A stretch of DNA of 64,000 nt from Oceanirhabdus sp942490885 (GCA_942490885.1 CALNYT010000002.1:4216001-4280000); one strand, 5' to 3'. Positions 1-7,446 are shown, numbered from the stretch's first letter. The notes: generated from the sequence alone by a model not told the origin. Translations and numbers: made by a program.

Positions 1-158
1 TTCTTTAATTCATGCTTAAGTCCATGTTCGTTTACTAATTTAATAGCATCAGTACAATTGATATTTTTTACTGCCACAACTGATGATGGTTTCCCTCTTT
101 CAACCATGTAACAGTTTTCACTAATCTGTCCCTTTAAAAAATCATTAATAATCTTCAC
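1..158 (-). CDS. Hypothetical protein, 3' end cut by window edge
   Basis: On the minus strand an open frame runs from about position 158 off the left edge without a stop. From a GTG at 158 it reads MKIINDFLKGQISENCYM and continues for about 50 residues. An AGGAAG sequence directly abuts the GTG, too close for a normal ribosome site, so the true start may be a few codons away. It follows the 206-958 gene with a short gap and belongs to the same leftward element operon. No family recognised. Confidence 0.4.
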   Translation of the reverse strand, partial: MKIINDFLKGQISENCYMVERGKPSSVVAVKNINCTDAIKLVNEHGLKHELK

Positions 159-205
159 CTTCCTCAAAGAACAATACTCTGTTATTGTGCAATAGTGAAC
201 TCAGT

Positions 206-958
206 TTATTTCTCTTCTTTTGGCTCAGAAAATCCTTCTTCGGAATCCCACCAATCAGCAAATTCAAATCCTATTAAAGTTAAATCAATCACATCTCCAC
301 CATCTTCATGCTCCATATTTCCTTCTATCCATTTATCACTTTTACCTAATTCTTTCATTACTTTCACAACTTCATTATCTATAGGACAAATAACTGAGTG
401 GCAAATATCACCATCACACTCATAATCAATTACTTTACCATGTATGCTGTTTATTAACTCAACCTTAAATTCATTTAAAGTCAAATCTATACTGTTTCCT
501 AACCCTTCAATAAAATCATCCAAATGAATATTTATCTTAACTTCATCAAAGATTTTTGTTAATTTTTCATATGTTTCAGATAATCCTGTTTCAATTGACC
601 AATTTCTATTTTGAAAATATATATATACTAAATCATTAATAGGATTTTCTACACCAAAATTCTCAAAACCAATTTCCAACATTTTTTCTGAAACATATTT
701 TTCATTATCTTTCCAACTCTCAACTGCTTTATCTTTTATATAAACTACTGGGTTTATTTCTAGAACTTTTACACCTTTATATAACATTTTGAATTCCTCC
801 TGTTCTATGAGTTTATACCATTCACTAGTGCCTTCCTCAAATGTTTCACACTTACCATTTTCATCAATTATGGTTCTTTCCTCATTTATGTTTCTAGTGC
901 AGCAATCTTCAAACCAATATTTGCATTTACTATTCATGCACATCATATTAATAGCCAT
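206..958 (-). CDS. Element protein with N-terminal Cys motif
   Basis: About 250 residues. The frame is open further upstream, but an ATG at 958 is preceded by a clear GGAGGGG site at normal spacing, so the protein starts MAINMMCMNSKCKYWFEDCC. This N-terminal stretch (C-x4-C-x-Y-W, then CC and a later GKCETFEEG) resembles the short metal-binding Cys motif of DUF1540-like and phage-associated proteins. The remaining ~200 residues are acidic and unrecognised, with two similar IDLTL segments near residues 155 and 235. It lies 17 nt downstream of the 80-aa Cys protein and probably shares its transcript. The function is unknown; metal binding by the N-terminus is an inference. Confidence 0.7.
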   Translation of the reverse strand: MAINMMCMNSKCKYWFEDCCTRNINEERTIIDENGKCETFEEGTSEWYKLIEQEEFKMLYKGVKVLEINPVVYIKDKAVESWKDNEKYVSEKMLEIGFENFGVENPINDLVYIYFQNRNWSIETGLSETYEKLTKIFDEVKINIHLDDFIEGLGNSIDLTLNEFKVELINSIHGKVIDYECDGDICHSVICPIDNEVVKVMKELGKSDKWIEGNMEHEDGGDVIDLTLIGFEFADWWDSEEGFSEPKEEK

Positions 959-975
959 TCCAACCCCTCCAAGCT

Positions 976-1218
976 TTATTTGATGATTGGAGTAACTTTC
1001 ATAGGACAATCACCCCAAGCACATCTTTTTGCAACCTGTAAAACTTTATTATCTATTCCACATTTACTAACTGATCTTGTTATATGTCTTGTTCCTGTTA
1101 ATTTCTGTGCAATGTTAAAGTCCTCAAATATCATTTCTTGAACCATCATAGGACAAGAAAAACAATCATAAATTTCATGCTCTAATTCAAATTCATATTT
1201 ATATATTTTATCCTCCAT
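976..1218 (-). CDS. Small Cys-rich element protein (80 aa)
   Basis: An 80-residue protein with Cys at FSCPM, SKCG and RCAWGDCPM, a pattern that suggests bound zinc or an Fe-S centre. The ATG at 1218 has a perfect GGAGGGG ribosome site seven to eight bases upstream. It lies between the PAPS-reductase-family gene (50 nt upstream) and the 250-aa Cys-motif protein, so the three are likely co-translated. The two CPM motifs at either end could form one metal site. I do not recognise the family and assign no function. Confidence 0.7.
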   Translation of the reverse strand: MEDKIYKYEFELEHEIYDCFSCPMMVQEMIFEDFNIAQKLTGTRHITRSVSKCGIDNKVLQVAKRCAWGDCPMKVTPIIK

Positions 1219-1269
1219 CTGAACCCCTCCGTTTCAATAGCTTTATTTTATGCAACAAGCAATTCATAA

Positions 1270-2805
1270 TTAAATTGCAAATTTAAGTTCTCTATATTTC
1301 CAGCCTTTAGCTTTCTTTTCTTCTGATTCATAAACACCATTTTCAACTTTATATGGAACATTGATATAATCTAATACCTCGCCCAAACCTAACTTGTTAA
1401 TGCAATAATCATAGATCCTTGGATGTGATTGAGCCATTTGCTGAAATCTATTAGGAGCTGTTTCATTCTGAACTCCAAACATACACCACATGCAACCTGA
1501 ACGCTTTACTCCTGTTGTAAAATATTTACCTTCACTATCCTTTTGAATTTGTCCATAAATTGCAGCTATTTCAAGTGTATTTTCAGCTATATACTGCAAT
1601 ATATCCTGTTCCATCCAAAACCCAATAGGTGTCGATATCGGTCTTCCAGTATGAAATGCATTACATCCGCCATCTTCAAGGTATCGAGTTTCCCTGATTT
1701 TAGATTCAGCAGCCATTGTTCCTATAAACGCTTTTAAATTTGTCTCCTTCTCAAATATCTTGAATGGAATTTTCTTCGTCACATCACAACATTGTTCTGA
1801 TATTTTGAAAGGAGCTTCTAAAAGATATTGATGTTTTTTCGGTAACATCCCTATGGAACCTCTTTCATCTCCGTTCATAAGATAATTCCTATACTCTTCA
1901 GTTAAATTTTGTGTAGTTAGTTTTCTAATCTTAAAAGCATTTTCTTTGCTTATAATCGGATATCCATAGGTATTTATTACTTCTTTAAATTGCATCGATG
2001 GTTTTATCCATATTACATTTTCTATTGTTTTCACAAATTCTCTAAGTTCCGGATATTCAAGTCCAGTATCACAATAAACCGCTGGGACCTCTGGATACAT
2101 ACTTCTTACCAGGTGCAATAATACAAGACTATCCTTTCCACCCGAGAAACTAACATACACATCACCATCCCAGTATTCATACCACTCTTGAATCCTTTTC
2201 ATTGTTTTGATTATTTTTAAGTCTAATGGCAACCCTTGCATCTGCTTTAATTGCCATCTCTCAATCCTTATTGAAGCTTTGAATTTCAGTTTCTCATATA
2301 TCTTTTTTAATTTAGTAGTTAAGCTATGAAGTTCTAGCTCCTTGAACTTTATCCCAACTCTCATGAGTAGATTTTTAACTTCTTTACTTAGTTTAATCAT
2401 CCCAAAATTGTATAGGTCCATCAGTATCCATTTAATATTTTGCTTTAGTTCCGGATCTGTTTCATTTGAATATTTCTTTGATAATTCCAGTATTTTTTTA
2501 TCTCTTTTTCTAGCTTTTATAACTTTTATATCCTGGTCCACATTGTAAGCAGTCTCATAATTCAAATTTCCATTCAATGCTTCATACAATTTTTCAAGCA
2601 CTAACTCCTGGAGCTCATTAGTTACTAATATCCTATTTGTGAGATGTAATTCTTCTAAAATCTGCTTTGTTCTTTCATTTGTCTCTTCATCAATCAACTT
2701 TTTTACTGCAGGTTTTTGTGGACCTGATATACTTATAATAGCCTGTTCTCTTTGTTTTATTGTTGTAGATAACCATAAGTTTTTAAGGTTCTTATTTTCC
2801 TGCAT
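1270..2805 (-). CDS. Phage-type PAPS reductase family PP-loop protein
   Basis: 511 residues. The PP-loop motif SGGKDS (about residue 220) is followed by LVLLHLVRSMYPEVPAVYCD, the typical adenylate-binding start of the PAPS reductase/N-type ATP pyrophosphatase fold. Cys-containing motifs near residue 370 (EQCCDVTKK) and 438 (CMWCMFG) could hold an Fe-S cluster or act in thiol chemistry, as in DndC-like and CysH-like proteins. The first ~170 residues are a charged helical extension of unknown role, making the protein about twice the length of CysH. Sulfate assimilation is unlikely in this context; mobile-element members are generally suspected of nucleic-acid modification or defence. Start supported by GAGGTG seven bases upstream. 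Confidence 0.8.
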   Translation of the reverse strand: MQENKNLKNLWLSTTIKQREQAIISISGPQKPAVKKLIDEETNERTKQILEELHLTNRILVTNELQELVLEKLYEALNGNLNYETAYNVDQDIKVIKARKRDKKILELSKKYSNETDPELKQNIKWILMDLYNFGMIKLSKEVKNLLMRVGIKFKELELHSLTTKLKKIYEKLKFKASIRIERWQLKQMQGLPLDLKIIKTMKRIQEWYEYWDGDVYVSFSGGKDSLVLLHLVRSMYPEVPAVYCDTGLEYPELREFVKTIENVIWIKPSMQFKEVINTYGYPIISKENAFKIRKLTTQNLTEEYRNYLMNGDERGSIGMLPKKHQYLLEAPFKISEQCCDVTKKIPFKIFEKETNLKAFIGTMAAESKIRETRYLEDGGCNAFHTGRPISTPIGFWMEQDILQYIAENTLEIAAIYGQIQKDSEGKYFTTGVKRSGCMWCMFGVQNETAPNRFQQMAQSHPRIYDYCINKLGLGEVLDYINVPYKVENGVYESEEKKAKGWKYRELKFAI

Positions 2806-2846
2806 TTTTACACCTCACTTACTTCGCAATATAATCATTTACCGTT

Positions 2847-3434
2847 TTAACTATTTGCTTTTTTCCTTTCAGATATTTTTAGATGTATATCTGCTAAAAT
2901 TACTCCTGTTTTTGTTAGTTCAGAATTTTCTTTTATAAGCTTGTTCTTATTCATTATGCATAACTGTTGTCTTGAGACTAAGATAAGATTACCAATATCG
3001 AAATTTCTGTTATTCCCATCTCCAAATATTACAGCGTGTCCTTTTGGAACTGTCCCATTATGCTCTTCCCATATTAAAATATGCTTTCCTCTCCATTTGT
3101 TAGGGTCTGCTATTTTAATATCTACATAATCATCCCCATTCACACGCTCTGTTCCTACTGGTAAATAATTGTGTGGTCTATTGCCCTTTTTAAATTGAGT
3201 AGGTTTCCATCCACCTAAACCCTTTTTACCTTTATTAAATGGAGTATGACCCTTCTTAAATTTAGATTCTACGCCACTTTTAAGTTTATGATTTTTTAGA
3301 TATGCTCTAATCTGTTTTACTTCCAAACTTATTTCAAAATGACTATTTACCATCTCTGTTAGTTCATAAGAAGTTCTACCTTTTACATTCTCTTTTATAA
3401 ATTCACGTTGTTCTAAAGTATATTTATGAGGCAT
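2847..3434 (-). CDS. HNH homing-type endonuclease with N-terminal HTH
   Basis: 195 residues from the ATG at 3434, which has GGAGGG at good spacing; the longer upstream frame lacks a ribosome site. Residues ~1-45 look like a helix-turn-helix that reads a target sequence. A lysine/glycine-rich linker with FKKGHTPFNKGKKG follows. The C-terminal part has the HNH_3-like core (HILIWEEHNG, then GHAVIFGDGNNRNFDIGNL, near residues 115-150). This layout is common in phage HNH nucleases that cut DNA near packaging or insertion sites. It starts 1 nt after the stop of the 76-aa gene upstream, so they are one transcript. Homing activity itself is inferred, not visible. Confidence 0.8.
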   Translation of the reverse strand: MPHKYTLEQREFIKENVKGRTSYELTEMVNSHFEISLEVKQIRAYLKNHKLKSGVESKFKKGHTPFNKGKKGLGGWKPTQFKKGNRPHNYLPVGTERVNGDDYVDIKIADPNKWRGKHILIWEEHNGTVPKGHAVIFGDGNNRNFDIGNLILVSRQQLCIMNKNKLIKENSELTKTGVILADIHLKISERKKANS

Positions 3435-3435
3435 A

Positions 3436-3666
3436 TTATCCCTCCAACATCTTTGGTAATTTAGTATCAGCATTCAATCTATCATCTACTACTTTTTTAG
3501 CACTTAACACTAATGCACCATTACTTATTATTTTTGTTGCAACCTCATTTATTGCTTTAGCTCTCATTATCTCTTCTTCAAGTTTTTCTCCTTTTAATTC
3601 TTCATCATTGAGTCTTTCTAGTTGCATAAATAGGTGGTTGTTCAAATCCCCAAGTGTATTTTTCAT
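3436..3666 (-). CDS. Hypothetical element protein (76 aa)
   Basis: A 76-residue, strongly helical and charged protein beginning MKNTLGDLNNHLFMQLERLN, with an EEEIMRAKAINEVATKIISNGALVL segment that looks like an amphipathic helix. GGAGGG lies at good distance before the ATG at 3666. It lies directly upstream of the HNH gene (1 nt apart) and downstream of a 53-aa gene. Similar small proteins sit beside HNH genes in clostridial prophages, but I cannot assign a function. Confidence 0.65.
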   Translation of the reverse strand: MKNTLGDLNNHLFMQLERLNDEELKGEKLEEEIMRAKAINEVATKIISNGALVLSAKKVVDDRLNADTKLPKMLEG

Positions 3667-3696
3667 TTTATAAATCCCTCCATTTGATATTAATCT

Positions 3697-3858
3697 TTAA
3701 GAAATTAATTTTTGAACCTTATCAGCTAATTCAATACTCTTATCAATAGTCTTCATTTGTTCTTCACTATTTTTATTATTTATTGCAATTTCACTTTTTA
3801 AAATTAACAGTTCTATTTTTAACTCTTCTAATGCTTCTAAAGATAAACCCTTATTCAC
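3697..3858 (-). CDS. Small coiled-coil protein (53 aa)
   Basis: A GTG at 3858 with AGGAGG six bases upstream opens a 53-codon frame ending in TAA at 3697. The product begins MNKGLSLEALEELKIELLIL and is almost entirely helical, with heptad-like leucine and isoleucine spacing and a charged C-terminal half. It lies between the 110-aa and 76-aa genes with short gaps and shares their operon. Its length hides it from ORF lists with larger cut-offs. No family recognised. Confidence 0.6.
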   Translation of the reverse strand: MNKGLSLEALEELKIELLILKSEIAINNKNSEEQMKTIDKSIELADKVQKLIS

Positions 3859-3875
3859 TTTATTCCCTCCTAATA

Positions 3876-4208
3876 TTACAACCTCTTCTCTCTTACTGCC
3901 AGCTCACCCTTATTCCATATCATCCTAGTGTGTTCATGAATACGACTCATCTGCTTGTATTTTCTATAACAATAATCTTTAATATCTGTTTTATTTAACT
4001 TTTTCATTGTTGCTAATTTCCCAGCATCTGATGCTAATGCTGACCACCTATCTGATAACACCCACGCTTTTTTGGATATTTCAAATGCACTTGCAAAATC
4101 CTCTGTAGTTAAATTTAAATATTGTTCTGCAATCTCATAATACTGTTCCACATCCTCCGGGAAACATTCATCAAGTTCTATCTTCTTACGCTTAATTGAG
4201 TATCCCAT
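3876..4208 (-). CDS. Hypothetical element protein (110 aa)
   Basis: 110 residues beginning MGYSIKRKKIELDECFPEDV, helical throughout, with WVLSDRWSALASDAGKLATMKK in the middle and a basic C-terminus. The start overlaps the end region of the 70-aa gene (stop at 4209), the tight coupling expected of one operon. No catalytic or metal motif is visible. It lies between a putative replication module (HUH Rep, HNH) and the second HNH gene. Function unknown. Confidence 0.6.
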   Translation of the reverse strand: MGYSIKRKKIELDECFPEDVEQYYEIAEQYLNLTTEDFASAFEISKKAWVLSDRWSALASDAGKLATMKKLNKTDIKDYCYRKYKQMSRIHEHTRMIWNKGELAVREKRL

Positions 4209-4421
4209 CTAAATCACTTCATAATTTTCTTTATTCTCTTCGATTATTTGTTCAAAAATATCTGATAAGTTTTCTTCCTCAAATATTTCTTTGATAAACT
4301 TCTTATTAGCCTGATAACCTTTTCTCATTACAAATCTTTTCTTTTTTTCAATTCTTAAATCCAAGGCGTGCTTAATTGCGCATATCTCACTATATTTTAA
4401 ATAAACCGTTATCTTGTCCAT
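4209..4421 (-). CDS. Hypothetical element protein (70 aa)
   Basis: 70 residues beginning MDKITVYLKYSEICAIKHAL, with a mixed strand-then-helix N-terminus and an acidic C-terminus (EENLSDIFEQIIEENKENYE). Its 5' end overlaps the 3' end of the HNH gene (4390-4782) by about 30 nt. The ATG at 4421 has AGGAAAGT upstream, inside the HNH gene. No recognised family. Confidence 0.6.
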   Translation of the reverse strand: MDKITVYLKYSEICAIKHALDLRIEKKKRFVMRKGYQANKKFIKEIFEEENLSDIFEQIIEENKENYEVI

Positions 4422-4782
4422 ATAACTTTCCTCCCATGCACGTCCTTATAATATCCTCTCTCCGGTATCTTCCTTTACACATAATCATGTGTTTGAGCAT
4501 CATTTTTATATCCTTCTGTTTTATCCCTAGTAACTGTCTAATATCACATTCTTTATACTCTTCCCTATCAAATAATTTATATAGCCTCTCTTGAAATGCT
4601 ATTTTTAGTTTTAAATCTAACTCTCGTCCATCTTTTCCATGTACCTCTTTATGATGATTTAAACACAGTTTGATAAGATTATTTGGTGCATCTTCCATAA
4701 ATTTTGCTTGACTCTTGAAAACTATGTGATGTGTTTCAGTTGCTTTATTTCCACATAATTCACAAGCTATATATTCACTCAA
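4390..4782 (-). CDS. HNH endonuclease domain protein
   Basis: 130 residues from a TTG at 4782. The frame stays open upstream, but GGAAGGAG eight bases before this TTG, overlapping the stop of the Rep gene, makes it the best start. The protein has CELC (residues 7-10), THHI (17-20), then CLNHHKEVH (40-48): the zinc Cys pairs and catalytic His of a classical HNH nuclease. The last ~60 residues are basic and may bind DNA. It is translationally coupled to the HUH Rep gene (TGA at 4788-4790). A role in replication, nicking or packaging of the element is an inference. Confidence 0.8.
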   Translation of the reverse strand: MSEYIACELCGNKATETHHIVFKSQAKFMEDAPNNLIKLCLNHHKEVHGKDGRELDLKLKIAFQERLYKLFDREEYKECDIRQLLGIKQKDIKMMLKHMIMCKGRYRREDIIRTCMGGKLYGQDNGLFKI

Positions 4783-4787
4783 CTTTC

Positions 4788-5600
4788 TCACTCCTTCCGA
4801 CATAATTTCAAATATATTGACCATCCAGTGAATTCATTGTATTCAATCTGGATTCCATAGTCTTTGTTGGCTAAAGTCCACCCTTTATACTTCCTCTCCC
4901 AATAGGCAATATCTATAGGGTTCTTTGCTATTTTTTCAACTTCTCTCCTTGAGTATTTGAAATCATTAGATCTACTCACTGGTTTCTCTAAATTTTGAGA
5001 TGAAGACCATCTTTTTTTACCCCTTGGATTTTTCATAAGATAAGTACAAAGAGCAGCTACTCCGTTTTCATCTGGCTGTAATCTGTCTGCATTAATGAAC
5101 CCTATGCGTTCACCTTTCTTTTGTCCTTTTTTCTTCCTCCTGCTCCATAAGTCCTCAACAGTATCTCTATCAAGTCCACTCATGAAAATATGATGATGTA
5201 TCCTCACTGGTTTCTCTGCATCTTTCTCTGTACTATACTCTGTCACAAGAATATACTTTAGTTCAGACAATCCTTCTTTTTTTCTTCTGTACTTGATACG
5301 CCTTAAAAAGTTAGCAACTTCCTTTTCTGCCTCTTCTATTGAGTTCGGAAGAAACTTGTCCTTGTATGTTGCTGTTACATGCAAATCATCTTCATTGAAA
5401 TTACTATTTGCTAACTGTGTCAAATATCGTCTAGCATTTTTATGATTGAGGTTATTCTGTTTTGGTGCTGAAACTTTTTTCTTCTTTGCTCTTTTTCCTC
5501 TTCTGCTTATATCTTTCTGTGCATCAGAGTAAGGAAATATATCTACTTCCATGTACTTCCTTCCACACTCAATCTTTTTCTCTCTAATAAAACTTCTCAT
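4788..5600 (-). CDS. HUH rolling-circle replication initiator-like protein
   Basis: 270 residues. Three HUH-Rep features appear in order: HVTATYK (74-80), the metal-binding RIHHHIFM with three His (135-137), and CTYLMK (185-190), where Tyr187 is the likely nicking tyrosine and Lys190 its helper. The N-terminus is very basic (RRGKRAKKKK). The pattern matches the REP_ORF2/G2P-type family found in phages and clostridial mobile elements. Such enzymes nick one strand at a double-strand origin and start rolling-circle replication. The intergenic hairpins at 5752-5785, just upstream, are a candidate origin. Rolling-circle replication by a chromosomally integrated element is plausible but not shown by the sequence. 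Confidence 0.8.
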   Translation of the reverse strand: MRSFIREKKIECGRKYMEVDIFPYSDAQKDISRRGKRAKKKKVSAPKQNNLNHKNARRYLTQLANSNFNEDDLHVTATYKDKFLPNSIEEAEKEVANFLRRIKYRRKKEGLSELKYILVTEYSTEKDAEKPVRIHHHIFMSGLDRDTVEDLWSRRKKKGQKKGERIGFINADRLQPDENGVAALCTYLMKNPRGKKRWSSSQNLEKPVSRSNDFKYSRREVEKIAKNPIDIAYWERKYKGWTLANKDYGIQIEYNEFTGWSIYLKLCRKE

Positions 5601-5751
5601 ACAGTTTTTCTCCCTTCTCTTGTTGTCTTTTACAACTACTAGATATGGAGTATTAAAAACATTCCTACTACTCTTATTGAATTACCCTTATTATTTATGT
5701 TTAAGATTTATACTTTCGTTGGAATGTTAATACCCATTACAAGCCCACAAT

Positions 5752-5785
5752 AACGCAATCAAAAGCGTTCATTTCCTTGCTTTTG
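5752..5785. other. Overlapping hairpins upstream of Rep, candidate replication origin
   Basis: Two mutually exclusive hairpins overlap: AACGC (5752-5756) pairs with GCGTT (5765-5769), and CAAAAGC (5760-5766) pairs with GCTTTTG (5779-5785). They lie in the 270-nt gap upstream of the HUH Rep gene, where rolling-circle double-strand origins are often found. No nick site can be identified by eye. They could instead be a leader structure of the rep mRNA. Confidence 0.4.
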
Positions 5786-5870
5786 CCGCATTATATTGCT
5801 ATAATGGATTTAGAGATATTGCTTATAATACGGCGATTATTTTAAAGAGAAAAACGTTTTGCGTTACTGG

Positions 5871-6077
5871 TCAGAAGGTACGTGCAAAGCGTTTTTTCTT
5901 ATATTTTTTTACTACTCTTTCGTTACTCGAAATTGTGTCTCTATATCTGCACCGGTCATACTGTATGTGTTTACAGTTATTACAATGATGCATACACACT
6001 GGGTTATTTTCTTTTGGACATTGTACCCAGTGTAGCTGTTGCAATATATTCTTATTACATATGGGGCACGTCTGCAT
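5871..6077 (-). CDS. Small zinc-ribbon-like protein (68 aa)
   Basis: 68 residues with CPIC (4-7), a QCPKENNPVCMHHCNNCKH segment and a basic C-terminus (KKYKKKRFARTF). The paired CxxC motifs and CxHHCxxC pattern suggest one or two zinc sites and nucleic-acid binding. The ATG at 6077 is preceded by GGGAGGGG. Upstream lie two adjacent palindromes (6097-6108 and 6110-6133), possible operators. It sits just upstream of the Rep gene region. Similar small Cys proteins are frequent in clostridial phage early regions; no specific function known to me. Confidence 0.7.
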   Translation of the reverse strand: MQTCPICNKNILQQLHWVQCPKENNPVCMHHCNNCKHIQYDRCRYRDTISSNERVVKKYKKKRFARTF

Positions 6078-6096
6078 ATTCTACCCCTCCCATTTT

Positions 6097-6133
6097 CAGA
6101 ATATTCTGAATACTTCTTATCTTATAGAAGTAT
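6097..6133. promoter_or_regulatory. Two adjacent palindromes upstream of zinc-ribbon gene
   Basis: CAGAATATTCTG (6097-6108) is a perfect 12-bp palindrome. Immediately beside it, ATACTTCT (6110-6117) and AGAAGTAT (6126-6133) form an 8-bp inverted repeat with an 8-nt loop. They lie 20-56 nt upstream of the start codon at 6077. They could be repressor operators, for instance for one of the nearby HTH proteins, or an RNA hairpin. Confidence 0.4.
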
Positions 6134-6147
6134 CATCCATCTTTAAT

Positions 6148-6336
6148 TTATTTTAAAGCAATAATATACTCATGTTTTATCATGCAATTTAAACAATGAT
6201 CTGCACTTGCTCGACTAGCACAAATTGATGTACATTCTTTAGTCCAAACCATTTGTGCTTGATTGCCTGTTATAACTTGTCCCTCTCTAAGCCCTTCTGT
6301 AAGTCTTGCTTTTATTGTTCCAATATATTTAATCAT
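6148..6336 (-). CDS. Small Cys-containing protein (62 aa)
   Basis: 62 residues beginning MIKYIGTIKARLTEGLREGQ. Four Cys (ECTSICASR and HCLNCMIKH) in the C-terminal half may form a metal site. The ATG at 6336 has AAAGGAG upstream at good spacing. It lies 19 nt after the excisionase-like gene, so both are probably on the same transcript. No family recognised. Confidence 0.6.
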   Translation of the reverse strand: MIKYIGTIKARLTEGLREGQVITGNQAQMVWTKECTSICASRASADHCLNCMIKHEYIIALK

Positions 6337-6355
6337 TATTATTTCTCCTTTCTTT

Positions 6356-6631
6356 TTAACTTGTACACATCATATTTATCTGAGCTAGTTTTTGTCTCAA
6401 TGTTCTGTTTTCTTCTTCTAGTGCTTCGACTTTTTTCCCTAGCTTAATTTCAACCCATGTTTTTGCCTCTGGTATCGAACCTTCTATCTCTTCGATGTAT
6501 CGAGGATTAAATCTAATAGATGGTATGCCTTCTATAGGTTTTATTGTTCCTTCTAACCTATACTTTTCAATTGTCTTTTTTGATACTTGCCATCTTTCCG
6601 CTAAATCATCTTGTGTTAATAGTTTGTCCAT
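6356..6631 (-). CDS. Excisionase-like helix-turn-helix protein
   Basis: 91 residues. The N-terminus LLTQDDLAERWQVSKKTIEKYR is a MerR/excisionase-type winged HTH (HTH_17), followed by a wing region (IRFNPRYIEEIEG). The C-terminal ~35 residues (VEIKLGKKVEALEEENRTLR) form a coiled coil that would dimerise it. Proteins of this type act as recombination directionality factors or as small phage regulators. Its presence with an integrase supports an excision role, but the gene is not next to int, so a purely regulatory role is also possible. Confidence 0.7.
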   Translation of the reverse strand: MDKLLTQDDLAERWQVSKKTIEKYRLEGTIKPIEGIPSIRFNPRYIEEIEGSIPEAKTWVEIKLGKKVEALEEENRTLRQKLAQINMMCTS

Positions 6632-6683
6632 GAATAATCCTCCTTAAGATAATTTTTAAATACTTCAAAAACTTCTTCTTGAT

Positions 6684-7019
6684 TTAAATTGCATCCAACA
6701 TATCAGCAAATTCATTATTTAGTATCTTAATATTTGTACCTTTTCTCCCCAACGCATGTGATTCTAGTATTTCTGTTGTCTCAAGTACCCTCATTAGTTT
6801 AGATACTGTTGGTAGCGACACACTGCACAACTCTGCTATATTCGTCATTGATAAAACATCGCCTTTTTTTGAAGAGTTAATTAATACCTTTGCTACATTT
6901 AATTCCGTAAAAGATAACCTCCTAATCATGTTGTTTGCTATTCTTTTTTCTCTATCCTTATATTCAAGCAGTGGAATTAAAACGAATTTTTGTCCATCAA
7001 TTTCTTTTATCATTTCCAT
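6684..7019 (-). CDS. Stand-alone CodY-type winged-helix regulator
   Basis: 111 residues from the ATG at 7019 (AAAGGAG upstream); the longer frame has no ribosome site. A short N-terminal segment leads to a winged helix (residues ~35-104). TNIAELCSVSLPTVSKLMRV is the HTH. The wing ESHALGRKGTNIKILNNEF closely parallels the end of CodY, whose conserved tail reads ESRSLGMKGTYIKVLND. The GAF domain of CodY, which senses branched-chain amino acids, is absent. Known CodY binds GTP and amino acids to repress stationary-phase genes; here only the DNA-binding half remains. It has its own promoter (7126-7154). It may read CodY-like sites or be an element repressor. Confidence 0.7.
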   Translation of the reverse strand: MEMIKEIDGQKFVLIPLLEYKDREKRIANNMIRRLSFTELNVAKVLINSSKKGDVLSMTNIAELCSVSLPTVSKLMRVLETTEILESHALGRKGTNIKILNNEFADMLDAI

Positions 7020-7125
7020 TTTCTTCTCTCCTTTGATATTTCTCTTGTTTCTGATGTTTCTCATTGTATATCAATTTCATTGTTTTGTATCTGATTTTAG
7101 AAACCCAAGAAACCTTTCTAAACCT

Positions 7126-7154
7126 ATGATATATTACATTGTATTCCTCGTCAA
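7126..7154 (-). promoter_or_regulatory. Sigma-A promoter for the CodY-HTH gene
   Basis: On the minus strand TTGACG (7154-7149), a 17-nt spacer and TATCAT (7131-7126) make a good housekeeping promoter. The predicted start near 7119 leaves a leader of about 100 nt before the ATG at 7019. A second, poorly spaced TATAAT lies further upstream. The promoter is downstream of the peptide-gene terminator (7204-7243), so the regulator is transcribed independently of the quorum-sensing pair. Confidence 0.6.
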
Positions 7155-7203
7155 AATTAGTAAATTATACTATATTCTACATATTTCAACTAATGTTAAA
7201 GAA

Positions 7204-7243
7204 TAAAAAATACCGAGCAACAGTCAAAGTGACCGTTACTCGG
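7204..7243 (-). terminator. Intrinsic terminator after the pro-peptide gene
   Basis: CCGAGCAACAGTCA (7213-7226) and TGACCGTTACTCGG (7230-7243) form a 14-bp stem with two wobble positions and a 3-nt loop. On the minus strand it is followed by a T run (7205-7210). It closes the receptor and pro-peptide unit 20 nt after the peptide stop. Confidence 0.85.
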
Positions 7244-7264
7244 CATTGATTCGTACATATTTTA

Positions 7265-7429
7265 TTATGGAGATACAGGATCTCCATTATCTGGCGTAAC
7301 AATTAAAGTACATAAGGCTCTTTGTGTTACATCTTTTTTCTTATTACTATTTGTTTCTGCGAAAGCATTATTAGCGAATATTGCTCCTGCTAGCACCATC
7401 GTTAGCGTTAAAGACATAATTTTCTTCAT
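7265..7429 (-). CDS. Secreted pro-peptide, candidate RRNPP signal
   Basis: 54 residues from the ATG at 7429 (AGGAGG nine bases upstream). MKKIMSLTLTMVLAGA begins a Sec signal peptide with a predicted cut after NAFA (residue 24). The 30-residue remainder starts ETNSNKKKD and ends TLIVTPDNGDPVSP. Size, export signal, short charged linker and unusual C-terminal tail fit the pro-peptides of RRNPP systems (Phr, PapR, NprX, clostridial QssP), in which 5-10 C-terminal residues are released and re-imported. It lies 93 nt downstream of an RRNPP-type receptor gene on the same strand, the usual order. The mature peptide, perhaps within PDNGDPVSP, is a guess. The single Cys40 is unexplained. Confidence 0.75.
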   Translation of the reverse strand: MKKIMSLTLTMVLAGAIFANNAFAETNSNKKKDVTQRALCTLIVTPDNGDPVSP

Positions 7430-7446
7430 AAAACCTATCCTCCTAA

